In this document: piece after piece, positions 36,061 through 44,186 of the stretch
How positions within the stretch are numbered: the stretch's first letter is position 1
Layout: every line of letters starts with the position of its first letter
Source: Oscillospiraceae bacterium
Lineage (GTDB): Bacteria; Bacillota; Clostridia; Oscillospirales; Ruminococcaceae
Assembly (NCBI GenBank): GCA_012520915.1
Contig: JAAYNJ010000019.1
Coordinates: 48,961 to 112,960, forward strand
DNA length: 64,000 nt
Direction of reading: 5' to 3'
Notes under the pieces: generated by a model
The model's database searches: none
Seen by the model: only the letters and a program-made list of their open reading frames with translations
Told to the model about the DNA's origin: nothing
Program-made: the position numbers and the translations under genes

Positions 36061-36138
36061 GTGCTCATTTTTCGTTATCTTAAAATCTTGTTAAAGGAGA
36101 TATATTCTATTTCCGGGTTTCCGTGCCTTTACGGATAA
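36061..36138 (+). CDS. 25-residue peptide with strong ribosome site
   Basis: GTG start seven bases after AAAGGAGGT; product VLIFRYLKILLKEIYSISGF plus PCLYG, hydrophobic and Ser/Gly-rich at the end. I recognise no family. It lies in 35915-36336, a stretch without larger genes, between the cargo and the sigma-like gene. Just upstream, ACCGCCG (about 35971) can pair with CGGCGGT (about 36047). It may be a leader peptide controlling the downstream genes, or a degraded remnant. Confidence 0.35.
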   Translation: MLIFRYLKILLKEIYSISGFPCLYG

Positions 36139-36179
36139 CCGCTTAAATCATATCCATATAGCTATCTTTTTATGCCCGA

Positions 36180-36213
36180 TCCCGGTTGCCCTGCGCAGTC
36201 GGGATTTTTTGTG
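36180..36213 (+). terminator. Terminator ahead of the sigma-like gene
   Basis: TCCCG pairs with CGGGA across a GC-containing loop, followed by TTTTTTG. It separates cargo transcription from the regulatory and recombinase genes. Confidence 0.65.
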
Positions 36214-36336
36214 CCTGCAAAAACTTTTTTCTAAAAATATTCGCTTTTCTTTGGCAGTTTTCAATTCCTCGGTGTTGAGGGTTTACGAAAGGGGAAATTC
36301 TACCCGCTTTCGCGGCTGCGAAAGGAGGTGAATACC

Positions 36337-36780
36337 ATGAATGAACCTGAAAGAACCGAATGGCAGATACGCTGCGCATTTAACGGCTTCTGCAAGCGGA
36401 CATTGAAAAATGAAAGTATCAATGCCCATCGGGACATTAGGAAGCGGCAGGAGCATGAAATTAACTTTTCCGATCTGACACCGAAAGAGGAAAACCAGCT
36501 TTATACCTGTGAAGATTTCTTTGCAGGAGATAAAGAAGAACAAACCTTTTTCGCAGGCGGAAAAGTATTAAGTGCAAAGCTGATCGCTGATGCGATTCAC
36601 AGCTTGCCGGAAGAAAAACGCAGAGCCGTTCTACTCTACTACTTCTTTGATATGAGCGATGCGGAAATTGCAGAACTCTATCAGATTCCGAGAAGCACAG
36701 TGCAGTATCGGCGAACCAGCTCATTTGAGCTGTTGAAACGCTATTTGGAGGAACACGCTTATGACTACCCAAGTTGGTAA
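36337..36780 (+). CDS. Sigma-70-like factor (region 4) of the ICE
   Basis: This 147-residue protein has a C-terminal sigma region 4 type helix-turn-helix: SLPEEKRRAVLLYYFFDMSDAEIAEL, then YQIPRSTVQYRRTSSFELLKRYLEE. The N-terminal half is shorter than a full sigma region 2. This is the conserved sigma-like protein upstream of the recombinase in Tn916/Tn1549-like elements. The start is the ATG at 36337 after AAAGGAGG; an in-frame GTG at 36328 is too close to the ribosome site. It overlaps the following gene by 20 bp. It likely regulates excision and transfer. Confidence 0.83.
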   Translation: MNEPERTEWQIRCAFNGFCKRTLKNESINAHRDIRKRQEHEINFSDLTPKEENQLYTCEDFFAGDKEEQTFFAGGKVLSAKLIADAIHSLPEEKRRAVLLYYFFDMSDAEIAELYQIPRSTVQYRRTSSFELLKRYLEEHAYDYPSW

Positions 36781-37012
36781 AACAGGAAACGATGAACGCG
36801 GCCTGTTACCTTATCCGGTAATCATAGCCGCAACCAAGGGAGAGCCGCAGGCAATGAATATTGTCGTGCAGCATTACGCAGGCTATATCGCACACCTTTC
36901 TATGAGAAAGCTCCGTGATGAACGGGGAAATACCTATTACGGCATAGATGAGGATATAGCTGGTCGCCTTCGTTCAAAGCTCATGCAGGCTGTCCTGATT
37001 TTCAAGATTTAA
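36761..37012 (+). CDS. Helix-turn-helix conjugative-transposon regulator (HTH_16-like)
   Basis: This 83-residue protein contains LPYPVIIAATKGEPQAMNIVVQHYAGYIAHLSMRKL and GIDEDIAGRLRSKLMQAVLIF, the short helix-turn-helix protein that accompanies the sigma-like factor in Tn916-family elements. It starts within the end of the sigma-like gene (20-bp overlap), so both are translated together. It probably acts in the same regulatory circuit. Confidence 0.78.
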   Translation: MTTQVGKTGNDERGLLPYPVIIAATKGEPQAMNIVVQHYAGYIAHLSMRKLRDERGNTYYGIDEDIAGRLRSKLMQAVLIFKI

Positions 37013-37424
37013 GACTGTAACGATCTGTGTCCCCCTTTCCGCAGATAAGGCAGTCTTGAACCTGTTCTTTGACAAATATACCCGCAAGATAACGGCGGCG
37101 TATCATAGGGCAAACCGGACACTTTCCTTTTGTGCTTTAGCTGTGCGGAGAATGCGCCATGACGCTTCCCTATCTGGAAGTCGAGCGAGAAATATTCTAC
37201 CGTAAAGCAAGCGTAGCACCTTGCAAGCCATGACAGCACAAAATACATAATGATACTCCCTTACAGCCACAGTCCGAGCGTTAAAAGCGTCGCAGGCAAT
37301 GGGTAGGGCTGCATGAGAACCATGCAGGGGTGAAACTCCCGTGAGGCTAAAGCTAACAGCCGTCCGGTTAATGCCCTTTTTTACTAAACATTTTCACATT
37401 TTTTAGAAAGGGGGATGTATTCAG
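37013..37424 (+). ncRNA. Gene-free stretch with a candidate structured RNA (37290-37390)
   Basis: 412 bp without a credible gene between the HTH protein and tnpW. The distal part has a CTGCATG-AGAAC-CATGCAG hairpin, then a short GGGG-TGAAAC-TCCC hairpin and an AGGCTAAAGCTAACAGCC segment. It ends in AATGCCCTTTTTT, which resembles an intrinsic termination run. This density of small stems is unlike the neighbouring spacers and suggests a small RNA or leader of tnpW. I do not recognise a known riboswitch or ribozyme core. Its placement next to the recombinase module suggests a role in control of excision. Confidence 0.4.
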
Positions 37425-37595
37425 ATGAATACCATTTTAACCAAGAAAGAATCTTCCCCCGTTGTACGCAAGTACAAGATCGGGAACATGACATATATCG
37501 TCAAGGCCGTTACGAAAGACGGCGCAAAAGAAGATGCTGCAACAAAGGTGCATAGGTTGATACAAAACGATCTCAGACGGGCGAAAACGCCCTAA
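37425..37595 (+). CDS. tnpW: TnpW family protein
   Basis: This 56-residue protein begins MNTILTKKESSPVVRKYKIG, contains TYIVKAVTKDGAKEDAATKV and ends with LIQNDLRRAKTP. This is the TnpW pattern seen near the recombinase of serine-recombinase elements. It is preceded by AAAGGGGG. It is too short for most automatic calls. Its function is unknown; the association with recombinase genes suggests an accessory or regulatory role in excision. Confidence 0.8.
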   Translation: MNTILTKKESSPVVRKYKIGNMTYIVKAVTKDGAKEDAATKVHRLIQNDLRRAKTP

Positions 37596-37693
37596 ATACC
37601 GGGATTATTCACAATTTGGATGCTGATGGCAAACAGGCTATATGTTATAATACATATAACCTGTTTGTCCGGCTGCCGGAACAGGAGGTACCA

Positions 37694-37819
37694 ATGAAGC
37701 AGCCAGACAAAATAACCGCATATTTTAACCATGCGGCAAATATACAAACAGACCTGCACCTTGACAATCAAATGCACCGGCTGTGCCATGCCGCCGAGAA
37801 AGGCGGTGATGGCAAATGA
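37694..37819 (+). CDS. Small ORF coupled to the recombinase (41 aa)
   Basis: ATG with an ideal CAGGAGGT site five bases away; the product MKQPDKITAYFNHAANIQTD... is Asp/His-rich and overlaps the recombinase start by 4 bp. I do not recognise a family. Coupling suggests it sets translation of the recombinase, or encodes a small directionality or regulatory protein. A longer in-frame version from 37616 lacks a ribosome site. Confidence 0.5.
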   Translation: MKQPDKITAYFNHAANIQTDLHLDNQMHRLCHAAEKGGDGK

Positions 37820-39567
37820 CAAGCAACCTTTCCTTTCAGAGCGTCCAAACGAAAAGCATGTTGAATGATGAGCTTCGCAGCGCAATCCGTGACAACATTT
37901 TGTTCTTTGTTCAGGAGCAGGAGCCTAAGGAAGAAGGTATTACAGCCTTGTATGAACGGCTTTCACAGGAAGATAAGTTAGACGGTGAAAGCAACAGCAT
38001 CGCCAATCAAAAAAAGATTTTGGAGCGATATTGCAGAGATCATGGGATTACCGCTTTTCGCCATTATGACGAGGACGACGGTTATTCAGGGACAAACTTC
38101 AACCGTCCCGGCTTCCAACGGATGCTTGCCGATATCAAAGATGGCAAAATCAAGCGTGTCATCGTAAAGGATATGAGTCGATTCGGGCGTGACTATCTGC
38201 AAGTGGGTATGTACACCGATGTTCTTTTTCCCGACTTCGGCGTTCATTTTATCGCCGTCAATGATGGAGTGGATAGCACACGAGGCGATAACGAGTTTAC
38301 CGCGATCCGCAATGTCTTTAATGAGATGTACGCCCGCGATGCATCAAAGAAAATCCGCGCTACATTTCAAAGCAAGGGAAAGTCCGGCGAACATCTTTGT
38401 ACTAATGCACCCTATGGTTATATGAAAGATCCTGAGGATAAGAAAAAATGGATTGTGGATGAGGAAGCTGCTGCTGTTGTGCAAAAGATATTTTCACTTT
38501 GCGTTGATGGACTGGGTCCTACACAAATTGCACGATGGCTTCGAGAGCATAAAATTCTTTGCCCGTCAGCATATTGGCTATCTAAAGGTCGGAAGAGTCC
38601 TTCGCGAGTGCCACAAAATCCTTATAAATGGACGGCGGAATCTGTTTCGTCCATGCTGGAACGGGTGGAGTATCTGGGACATACAGCAAACTTCAAGACT
38701 AAAAAACAGTCATATAAGAGTAAAAAGACGCTTTTTAATGATCCTGCTGATTGGATAATCTTTGAGAATACTCAGCCGCCGCTCGTTGAGGAAAGCATAT
38801 TTCTAATCGTGCAGAATATCCGCAAATCCCGGCGGCGTCCAACGCGAATGGGTGATATGGGTATTTTTTCAGGCTTGCTGACCTGTGCTGATTGTGGAAA
38901 TAAAATGTATATGTGTCGTGCGAGCGAAAAACCTGAACAGGCATATTATATCTGTGCGACTTATCGCAAGGATACTACACTTTGCACAACACATATTATT
39001 CGCAACGCAATCCTACATGAAATCGTATTACGAAATCTCCGCGAGGCGATTCAGTATGTCAATGAGCATGAAGCTGCGTTTGTTCAGGATGCGGCAAACA
39101 GTAGCATTAAGGATCAAAACGCGGAATTGATGCGTAAGCGCGAAACACTATCAAAAGCCGATCAGCGGATCTGTGAGCTGGATAAGATTATTTCTCACTT
39201 ATACGAAGATAATGTTGTAGGGAAGTTGACAGATGAACGTTTTATCAAGTTGTCCCACGACTATGAGCATGAGCAGCACAACTTAAAAAGCATGGCGGAG
39301 GTTTTACGCCAAGATCTAAAACAGCAGGAGAAGCAGCAAAGCGATGCTAAGGCTTTTATATCCGTTGTAAAAAAGTACACGGACATGAAAGAACTTGACG
39401 CCACTATTCTCCGGGAGTTTATTGACCACATCGAGATTTCCCATGCTGACAGAAAATCCAGGACACGAGAAATCACCATCGTTTATAACTTTATCGGTGC
39501 ATTTGACTTTTCACGGGCAATCGAAGAAGCTCACAATACCAATCAAAAACAGCAAGAAACGGCATAG
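37816..39567 (+). CDS. Large serine recombinase (TndX/TnpX-like) of the ICE
   Basis: This 583-residue protein has an N-terminal resolvase domain with the catalytic Ser in ALYERLSQEDK (about residue 50) and conserved arginines in DMSRFGRDYLQVG. A recombinase domain follows (about 190-310). The zinc-ribbon has CADC near residue 357 and a later C...C pair, and a coiled coil lies near 420-510. It excises and inserts the element by strand exchange at short attachment sites. It is the last gene of the ICE, as is usual, with the attachment site expected immediately downstream. It looks intact. It is coupled to the preceding small ORF by a 4-bp overlap. Confidence 0.93.
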   Translation: MTSNLSFQSVQTKSMLNDELRSAIRDNILFFVQEQEPKEEGITALYERLSQEDKLDGESNSIANQKKILERYCRDHGITAFRHYDEDDGYSGTNFNRPGFQRMLADIKDGKIKRVIVKDMSRFGRDYLQVGMYTDVLFPDFGVHFIAVNDGVDSTRGDNEFTAIRNVFNEMYARDASKKIRATFQSKGKSGEHLCTNAPYGYMKDPEDKKKWIVDEEAAAVVQKIFSLCVDGLGPTQIARWLREHKILCPSAYWLSKGRKSPSRVPQNPYKWTAESVSSMLERVEYLGHTANFKTKKQSYKSKKTLFNDPADWIIFENTQPPLVEESIFLIVQNIRKSRRRPTRMGDMGIFSGLLTCADCGNKMYMCRASEKPEQAYYICATYRKDTTLCTTHIIRNAILHEIVLRNLREAIQYVNEHEAAFVQDAANSSIKDQNAELMRKRETLSKADQRICELDKIISHLYEDNVVGKLTDERFIKLSHDYEHEQHNLKSMAEVLRQDLKQQEKQQSDAKAFISVVKKYTDMKELDATILREFIDHIEISHADRKSRTREITIVYNFIGAFDFSRAIEEAHNTNQKQQETA

Positions 39568-39611
39568 CCGTTTGAGCTATACCGTTCCTTGCTTCAATGT
39601 TTTCTTAATTC

Positions 39612-39637
39612 ACCGCCCCATCAGGGCGGTTTTTTTA
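39612..39637 (+). terminator. Terminator of the recombinase, near the ICE right end
   Basis: ACCGCCC-CATCA-GGGCGGT followed by seven T residues. It is the last feature that clearly belongs to the element. Confidence 0.9.
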
Positions 39638-39655
39638 AGTTGTTTAATATTCGCT

Positions 39656-39868
39656 TCAGAGCAAAAACATCAGGGCAAGTATTCCGAAGACTACGAGCAT
39701 GAAGATAAGGATTACGGGGATGAAGACTTTGTATGCGGCTATCATCTTCACGAAGGTGTCGTCTTCATCGTCTTTTATCTTTTCATAATGCTCATCAAGC
39801 TCTTGTTTTGTCTTATCTTTCGGGAGAAATCTCCTCATCCTAGGCGTGAGGCTGAAAAGCCATTTCAT
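39656..39868 (-). CDS. Small single-TM protein at the end of the opp operon
   Basis: This 70-residue protein has a charged N-terminal half (FLPKDKTKQELDEHYEKIKDDEDD) and one C-terminal transmembrane helix (FIPVILIFMLVVFGILALMFLL) running to the last residue. The start lies one base after the oppF stop, so it is translated with the opp operon. I recognise no family. The stop is within about 20 bp of the inferred ICE right end, so its C-terminus may have been altered by integration; the abrupt end inside the helix allows this but does not prove it. Confidence 0.65.
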   Translation of the reverse strand: MKWLFSLTPRMRRFLPKDKTKQELDEHYEKIKDDEDDTFVKMIAAYKVFIPVILIFMLVVFGILALMFLL

Positions 39869-39869
39869 T

Positions 39870-41303
39870 TTATTCCCCTATATCGGAGCTGAGAAGAGGG
39901 AAGTGGCAGGCGACAAAGTGGTCTTTTCTAACCTCTCTGAACTCGGGAACATCGGTTTTGCAGATATCCTTCGCGTATTTGCAACGCGTGTGAAACTTGC
40001 AGCCGGAGGGGGGATTGATGGGGCTCGGGATATCTCCCTCTATCGTGACGAGTTCCTTTTTGGACTCGCTGTCGGTGGTAGGAATCGAGCCGAGAAGCGC
40101 CTCGGTATATGGGTGAAGAGGCTCTTCAAATATCAAGTCGGAGGTGGTGAGCTCCACAATGTCTCCAAGATACATTACGGCTATCCTGTCGCTTATAAAC
40201 TTGACCGCCGAGAGGTCGTGGGAGATAAAGAGATATGTCAGCTTCTCCTGTTCCTTTAGGTCCATAAGCAGGTTTATTATCTGCGACTGAATGGAGACGT
40301 CGAGCGCGCTGACCGCTTCGTCGCAGACGACGAATTTCGGACTGAGCGCCAAAGACCTCGCTATTCCTATCCTCTGGCGCTGTCCGCCGGAGAATTGGTG
40401 GGGATAGCGGTGAATCATATATGCCGAAAGACCGCATTCCTCCATTATTTTCAGAGTATATTCCTCCATCGCCTCGGTGCCTCTGATGTAGATTTTATGT
40501 GCGACCAGCGCCTCGGCAATGAGCTGCCCGACCGTCAGCCTGGGGTTAAGCGAAGAATAGGGGTCCTGGAAAATCATCTGGAGGTCTTTTCTAAGACGCC
40601 TCATCTCTTCGGTGGTCAGTTTTGCGATATCAATCGTGTGATCGATTTTAGATTCCAAAAGGTCAAAACCCTCTTTTGAACCCGCCTCTTCTCTGAGTTG
40701 TGCAATCCCGGCGTCGAGCTCGGATAACTCTTTGGCAACGGTTTCATATCTTTCGTCAAAGTCCTTCTTTTTGGCAAGAAGTCTGTTCTTCTTCGACTCG
40801 CTCTTGGCGGAGTTTGAAAGCATCTCGTTATAGGCGGATTTGAGCTGATAATCTATCGCCTTTCTTTGCAGGCTTACCCTTTTTGCAACGATATTTGCCG
40901 TCTTTTCTCTGTCTTCGTGGAGCAGAAGTCCGCCCATGAGCTCAACCGCGTCGAAATGTTCTTCTATGAGTTTTTCCGCGGATATGCCCGCCGGAATGTT
41001 TTTAGACAGCAGGGCGGTTGTTCCGGAATACCTGGGCGCAAAGTCCTTTATATCAACCGCGCCGTAGCGGACAGACCCCTGAGTCTGGTCGTAAAGCCTT
41101 AAAAGAACTCTGCCGAGAGTGGATTTTCCGCAACCGCTTTCTCCGACCAGCCCGAAGGTTTCGCCTTCGTAGATATCGAAGCTTACTCCGTCGACCGCTC
41201 GCACCGCGCGCTGTTCTCTATCGAAGATATCCCTCTTTTTGAGCGGAAAGTGCTTTTTAAGATCCCTTATCCTGAGCAGGACTTTTCTGTCTTTATTCTC
41301 CAA
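39870..41303 (-). CDS. oppF: Oligopeptide ABC transporter ATPase OppF, with ~140-residue insertion
   Basis: 477 residues, against roughly 320-330 for typical OppF. Walker A is GESGCGKST (residues 54-62), the Q-loop is MIFQDPYSSLNPR (about 243-255), the signature FSGGQRQR and Walker B FVVCDEAVSALD. The C-terminal oligopeptide transporter extension has the four-Cys pattern C...C...C (GCKFHTRCKYAKDIC). The extra segment, residues ~86-227 between Walker A and the Q-loop, is largely charged and helical (VSLQRKAIDYQLKSAYNEML; SKKNRLLAKKKDFDERYETV). The start is placed at a TTG (41303) after AAGGGGG because the downstream sequence is the conserved part; an upstream start at 41360 would lie within oppD. 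It powers peptide import with OppD. Confidence 0.87.
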   Translation of the reverse strand: MENKDRKVLLRIRDLKKHFPLKKRDIFDREQRAVRAVDGVSFDIYEGETFGLVGESGCGKSTLGRVLLRLYDQTQGSVRYGAVDIKDFAPRYSGTTALLSKNIPAGISAEKLIEEHFDAVELMGGLLLHEDREKTANIVAKRVSLQRKAIDYQLKSAYNEMLSNSAKSESKKNRLLAKKKDFDERYETVAKELSELDAGIAQLREEAGSKEGFDLLESKIDHTIDIAKLTTEEMRRLRKDLQMIFQDPYSSLNPRLTVGQLIAEALVAHKIYIRGTEAMEEYTLKIMEECGLSAYMIHRYPHQFSGGQRQRIGIARSLALSPKFVVCDEAVSALDVSIQSQIINLLMDLKEQEKLTYLFISHDLSAVKFISDRIAVMYLGDIVELTTSDLIFEEPLHPYTEALLGSIPTTDSESKKELVTIEGDIPSPINPPSGCKFHTRCKYAKDICKTDVPEFREVRKDHFVACHFPLLSSDIGE

Positions 41304-42291
41304 GATTGCGCACCCCCTTCTTAGGATAGAAACAGCGAACCGCCTGGCCGTTTCCCACATCTTTAAGTTCCGGTTCTTCCTTCAAACAGCGCTCGGTCGC
41401 GTATTTGCACCTCGGCGCAAACTTGCAGCCTTTAGGAAGCGCGAGAGGATGGGGGACGCTGCCCGGAATCGCTTCAAGCCTCTTTGTCTTGCTGTCGGAG
41501 AGAAGCGGAATGGATAACAGGAGCGCCTCGGTATAGGGATGCGAGTAGTCGGTAATATCCTTAAATATCGCGTCAACCGGAGCGGATTCCACAACCTCTC
41601 CGCAATACATGACGGCGACATCGTCCGCCATCTGATTTATTACTCCGAGGTCGTGGGTTATAAACATTATCGCCGTGGAGGTGGTCTCCTGGAGTGAATT
41701 CATAAGTCTTAATATCTGTGCCTGAATAGTGACGTCGAGCGCCGTGGTCGGCTCGTCGGCTATCAGAAGCTTCGGCTTGCAGGCAAGCGCCATGGCTATC
41801 ATGACCCTCTGCCTCATGCCGCCCGAAAGCTGGTGGGGATACTGTTTCGCTATCTCTTCGGGGTTGGGTATCTTTACCTCCTCGAGCATCTCGACGGATC
41901 TCTCGTAAGCCTGCTTTTTTGTCATGCCCTGATGCAGTATCAAAACTTCAGATATCTGTTTATGAACCTGGAAAACGGGGTTTAGCGAAGTCATCGGTTC
42001 CTGGAATATCATGGAAATCGTGTTGCCCCTGACATGGTACATTTCGTTTTGAGAGTATTTTGAGATATCCGTTCCTTCGAGCAGTATTTCGCCCTCGTAT
42101 ATTCTTTGGTTGCTTTCAAAAAGCTTTAAAATCGCAAGTGCCGTCTGGCTCTTTCCGCTTCCGCTCTCCCCGACGACGCCGAGCGTTTTGCCTTCTTCTA
42201 TGGTCAGTGAAACGCCGCTTACGGCTTTAATAAGGCCTCTTTCGGTCTCGAAGTAGGAGTGCAGATTTTTTATTTCAAGTAATTTTGCCAT
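41293..42291 (-). CDS. oppD: Oligopeptide ABC transporter ATPase OppD
   Basis: This 332-residue protein has Walker A GESGSGKSQ near residue 40, Q-loop MIFQEPMTSLNPV, signature LSGGMRQR, Walker B LLIADEPTTALD and the C-terminal oligopeptide extension with LPKGCKFAPRCKYATERC. Length and motifs are normal for OppD/DppD. It lies eight bases downstream of oppC and overlaps oppF by 11 bp, in the usual B-C-D-F order on the minus strand. It pairs with OppF as the heterodimeric engine on the cytoplasmic side. Confidence 0.93.
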   Translation of the reverse strand: MAKLLEIKNLHSYFETERGLIKAVSGVSLTIEEGKTLGVVGESGSGKSQTALAILKLFESNQRIYEGEILLEGTDISKYSQNEMYHVRGNTISMIFQEPMTSLNPVFQVHKQISEVLILHQGMTKKQAYERSVEMLEEVKIPNPEEIAKQYPHQLSGGMRQRVMIAMALACKPKLLIADEPTTALDVTIQAQILRLMNSLQETTSTAIMFITHDLGVINQMADDVAVMYCGEVVESAPVDAIFKDITDYSHPYTEALLLSIPLLSDSKTKRLEAIPGSVPHPLALPKGCKFAPRCKYATERCLKEEPELKDVGNGQAVRCFYPKKGVRNLGE

Positions 42292-42299
42292 ATTCTCTC

Positions 42300-44174
42300 C
42301 TACCTTTCGCTTGCTTTCGGGTCCATGGCTTCACGGAGCGCGTCGCCGATTAAGTTCATCGACAGCGCCGCAAAGATGACGAACAGCGCCGGAATAAGCC
42401 ATCTCCACCAATAGCTGGCTATAACGGTGGTGGACTGAGCGCTCATGAGCATATTGCCCCAAGACGGTGTCGGTTCCGCGACGCCGTAACCCAGGAAGGA
42501 GAGCGCCGCCTCCATGAGAAGCGAACTCGCATAAGAGAGGGTTACGTTCACTATTACGAGGTTAAATATATTCGGCAGAATGTGTCTCGTTATAATAACG
42601 CGCTGTTTTATTCCGAGACTCTTTGCCGCCAGAACGAAGTCTTTTTCTCTTTCGAGAAGTATCTGCGCCCTGACAAGTCTCGCGAGTCCCGTCCATGACA
42701 GGATACCGAGAATTATCATTATGAGATAGAGCTTATACATGCTGGAGAGGGTATTTCCGATAATCGCGGAAAGGGTTACCGCTATCGGCATAAAGGGTAT
42801 CGACATTACTATATCGGTAAACCTCATCAACAGCATATCGACCCATCCGCCGTAGAAGCCGGCGGACATTCCGACGACGAGGGCTATGATGGTCGAAATA
42901 ACTATTGAAACCGCGCCGACCGTCAGAGAGATTCTTCCGCCGTGAATTATCCTGCCGAAGGTATCCCTGCCGAACTCGTCGCTTCCGAAGAGGTACCCCT
43001 TGTTGCCCCAGGCGTTGAGACTGCCGTCTTCGCCTACGGCATAAAATTTTGAATAATCGGAGAATATTTCCTTCGCGGGTCCCATTTCGGGAATTTCATT
43101 TTGCTTTAAATCGTTTGCGCCCCATACGACGACGCTTCCGTCTTCGAGTATGAGTGTGAAGTTTTTATAACTTCCCTTAATTGCCTTGACCTTGCCTTCG
43201 AATTCGGGCACTCTTCTCAGATTGTTCTGAGAGCTTCCCCATGTGTATATTTCACCTTTGTCGTCAAGAGCGAGGCCGTTTCTGTTTGTGGAGGCGATAT
43301 CAACCACCTTTATCGACCCGTCGGCGAGTTCTTCGGGGAAGGAGATGATATAGTCGGTGCCCTTTTCTCCGAAAACCCTGACGGTTCCGTCATCCAGGAG
43401 TATCGCACCGTTATTGTCTCCCGAAGCGAGTTTTACCGCATGACCCTTCGCGTCGGAGGGGACTATGAGGTTTCCGGTCGCCTGAGTGCTTCCGAATATA
43501 TATACGTTTTTGTCTGCGGTCACAAGTCCGCTGTATTGCTGCTGAGCTACCATCTGTACGATTTCAAGCTCGCCTTTCAGCAGCTTGTCCGCCCAAATCA
43601 TTCCCTTCGGAGGAATGAACTGATTGTTTCCGTAGTGGCCCCAACCGTAGAAATTTCCGTCCTCATCGAGCGCTATAGCGTGGCGTCCGCCCGCTTCGAT
43701 ATCGACTATCTTGGCGTTTCTGACTTCTTCGGGGATATCCATTATATAGTCGGAGACGTTTTTCATCTGCTGGTTGCACTCTTTTCCCCATATGTGGAGA
43801 GTTCCGTCATCCATCAGAGCTATCGAGAAAGAAGACCCCGAAACTATCTTTTTGAGATTTGCGGTGTTTGAACCCACCTCTTTGGGAAATTTCAGGTAAT
43901 TAATTCCCGGCTTCATGTTTGAAGCGGTGAGCTCGGTATAGCTGGGATCGAATTTTACAAAAAGCGAACCCACGAAAGAAAAGAGGAAAACCAGAATAAA
44001 TCCTATAAGTCCGATAACACCGAGCTTCTTTTTAAAGAAGTTGCGGATTACCGTTCTCATCGGAGTTCTGAGAGCTTCCTCCTCCAAAATATCAATTTCC
44101 TGTTTTTTAGGGCGTTTAAATATATTTTTAAAAGTTCTTAAAAAAGTAGAACCGTTTTTTTCGCTTTTATTCAC
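42300..44174 (-). CDS. oppC: OppC permease with a seven-bladed RCC1-like propeller inserted in an extracellular loop
   Basis: 624 residues, about twice a normal OppC. The N-terminal cytoplasmic part and TM1 (about 51-74) are followed by FDPSYTEL as in ordinary OppC. Residues ~105-391 are then an insertion with seven repeats of the form (A/I)L-x-DG-x-(hydrophobic)-x-WG: at 119-130, 168-179, 217-228, 259-269, 302-313, 342-352 and 379-390. These match RCC1-type beta-propeller blades. The normal permease resumes at YLFGSDEFGRDTFGRIIHGGRISL (about 395) with five further helices and the coupling loop AAKSLGIKQRVIITRHILPN. By topology the propeller faces outside, where it could contact OppA, peptide or cell wall. 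The reading frame is intact throughout, so this is a fusion rather than an assembly artefact. Confidence 0.9.
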   Translation of the reverse strand: MNKSEKNGSTFLRTFKNIFKRPKKQEIDILEEEALRTPMRTVIRNFFKKKLGVIGLIGFILVFLFSFVGSLFVKFDPSYTELTASNMKPGINYLKFPKEVGSNTANLKKIVSGSSFSIALMDDGTLHIWGKECNQQMKNVSDYIMDIPEEVRNAKIVDIEAGGRHAIALDEDGNFYGWGHYGNNQFIPPKGMIWADKLLKGELEIVQMVAQQQYSGLVTADKNVYIFGSTQATGNLIVPSDAKGHAVKLASGDNNGAILLDDGTVRVFGEKGTDYIISFPEELADGSIKVVDIASTNRNGLALDDKGEIYTWGSSQNNLRRVPEFEGKVKAIKGSYKNFTLILEDGSVVVWGANDLKQNEIPEMGPAKEIFSDYSKFYAVGEDGSLNAWGNKGYLFGSDEFGRDTFGRIIHGGRISLTVGAVSIVISTIIALVVGMSAGFYGGWVDMLLMRFTDIVMSIPFMPIAVTLSAIIGNTLSSMYKLYLIMIILGILSWTGLARLVRAQILLEREKDFVLAAKSLGIKQRVIITRHILPNIFNLVIVNVTLSYASSLLMEAALSFLGYGVAEPTPSWGNMLMSAQSTTVIASYWWRWLIPALFVIFAALSMNLIGDALREAMDPKASER

Positions 44175-44186
44175 TCTCTGCCCCCT

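Larger units (their letters stand above)
7857..39650 (+). mobile_element. Integrative and conjugative element, Tn1549/CTn-type backbone with large serine recombinase
   Basis: Replication, type IV secretion, relaxase, accessory cargo and recombinase genes lie in one block in the order known from Tn1549-like and C. difficile CTn elements. The left boundary is inferred to lie between the end of the last chromosomal repeat (about 7856) and the replication initiator at 8236. The right boundary is inferred to lie between the recombinase terminator (39637) and the end of the opp-associated membrane gene (39656). Attachment sites for serine recombinases are short, and I could not identify a convincing repeated core. 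No frameshifts are visible in the transfer genes, so the element may be mobile. Confidence 0.8.

Noticed and set aside
7857..39650. Exact attachment-site core for the ICE
   Set aside because: The only shared bases I could find at both ends (GCTT) are too short to claim a core sequence.
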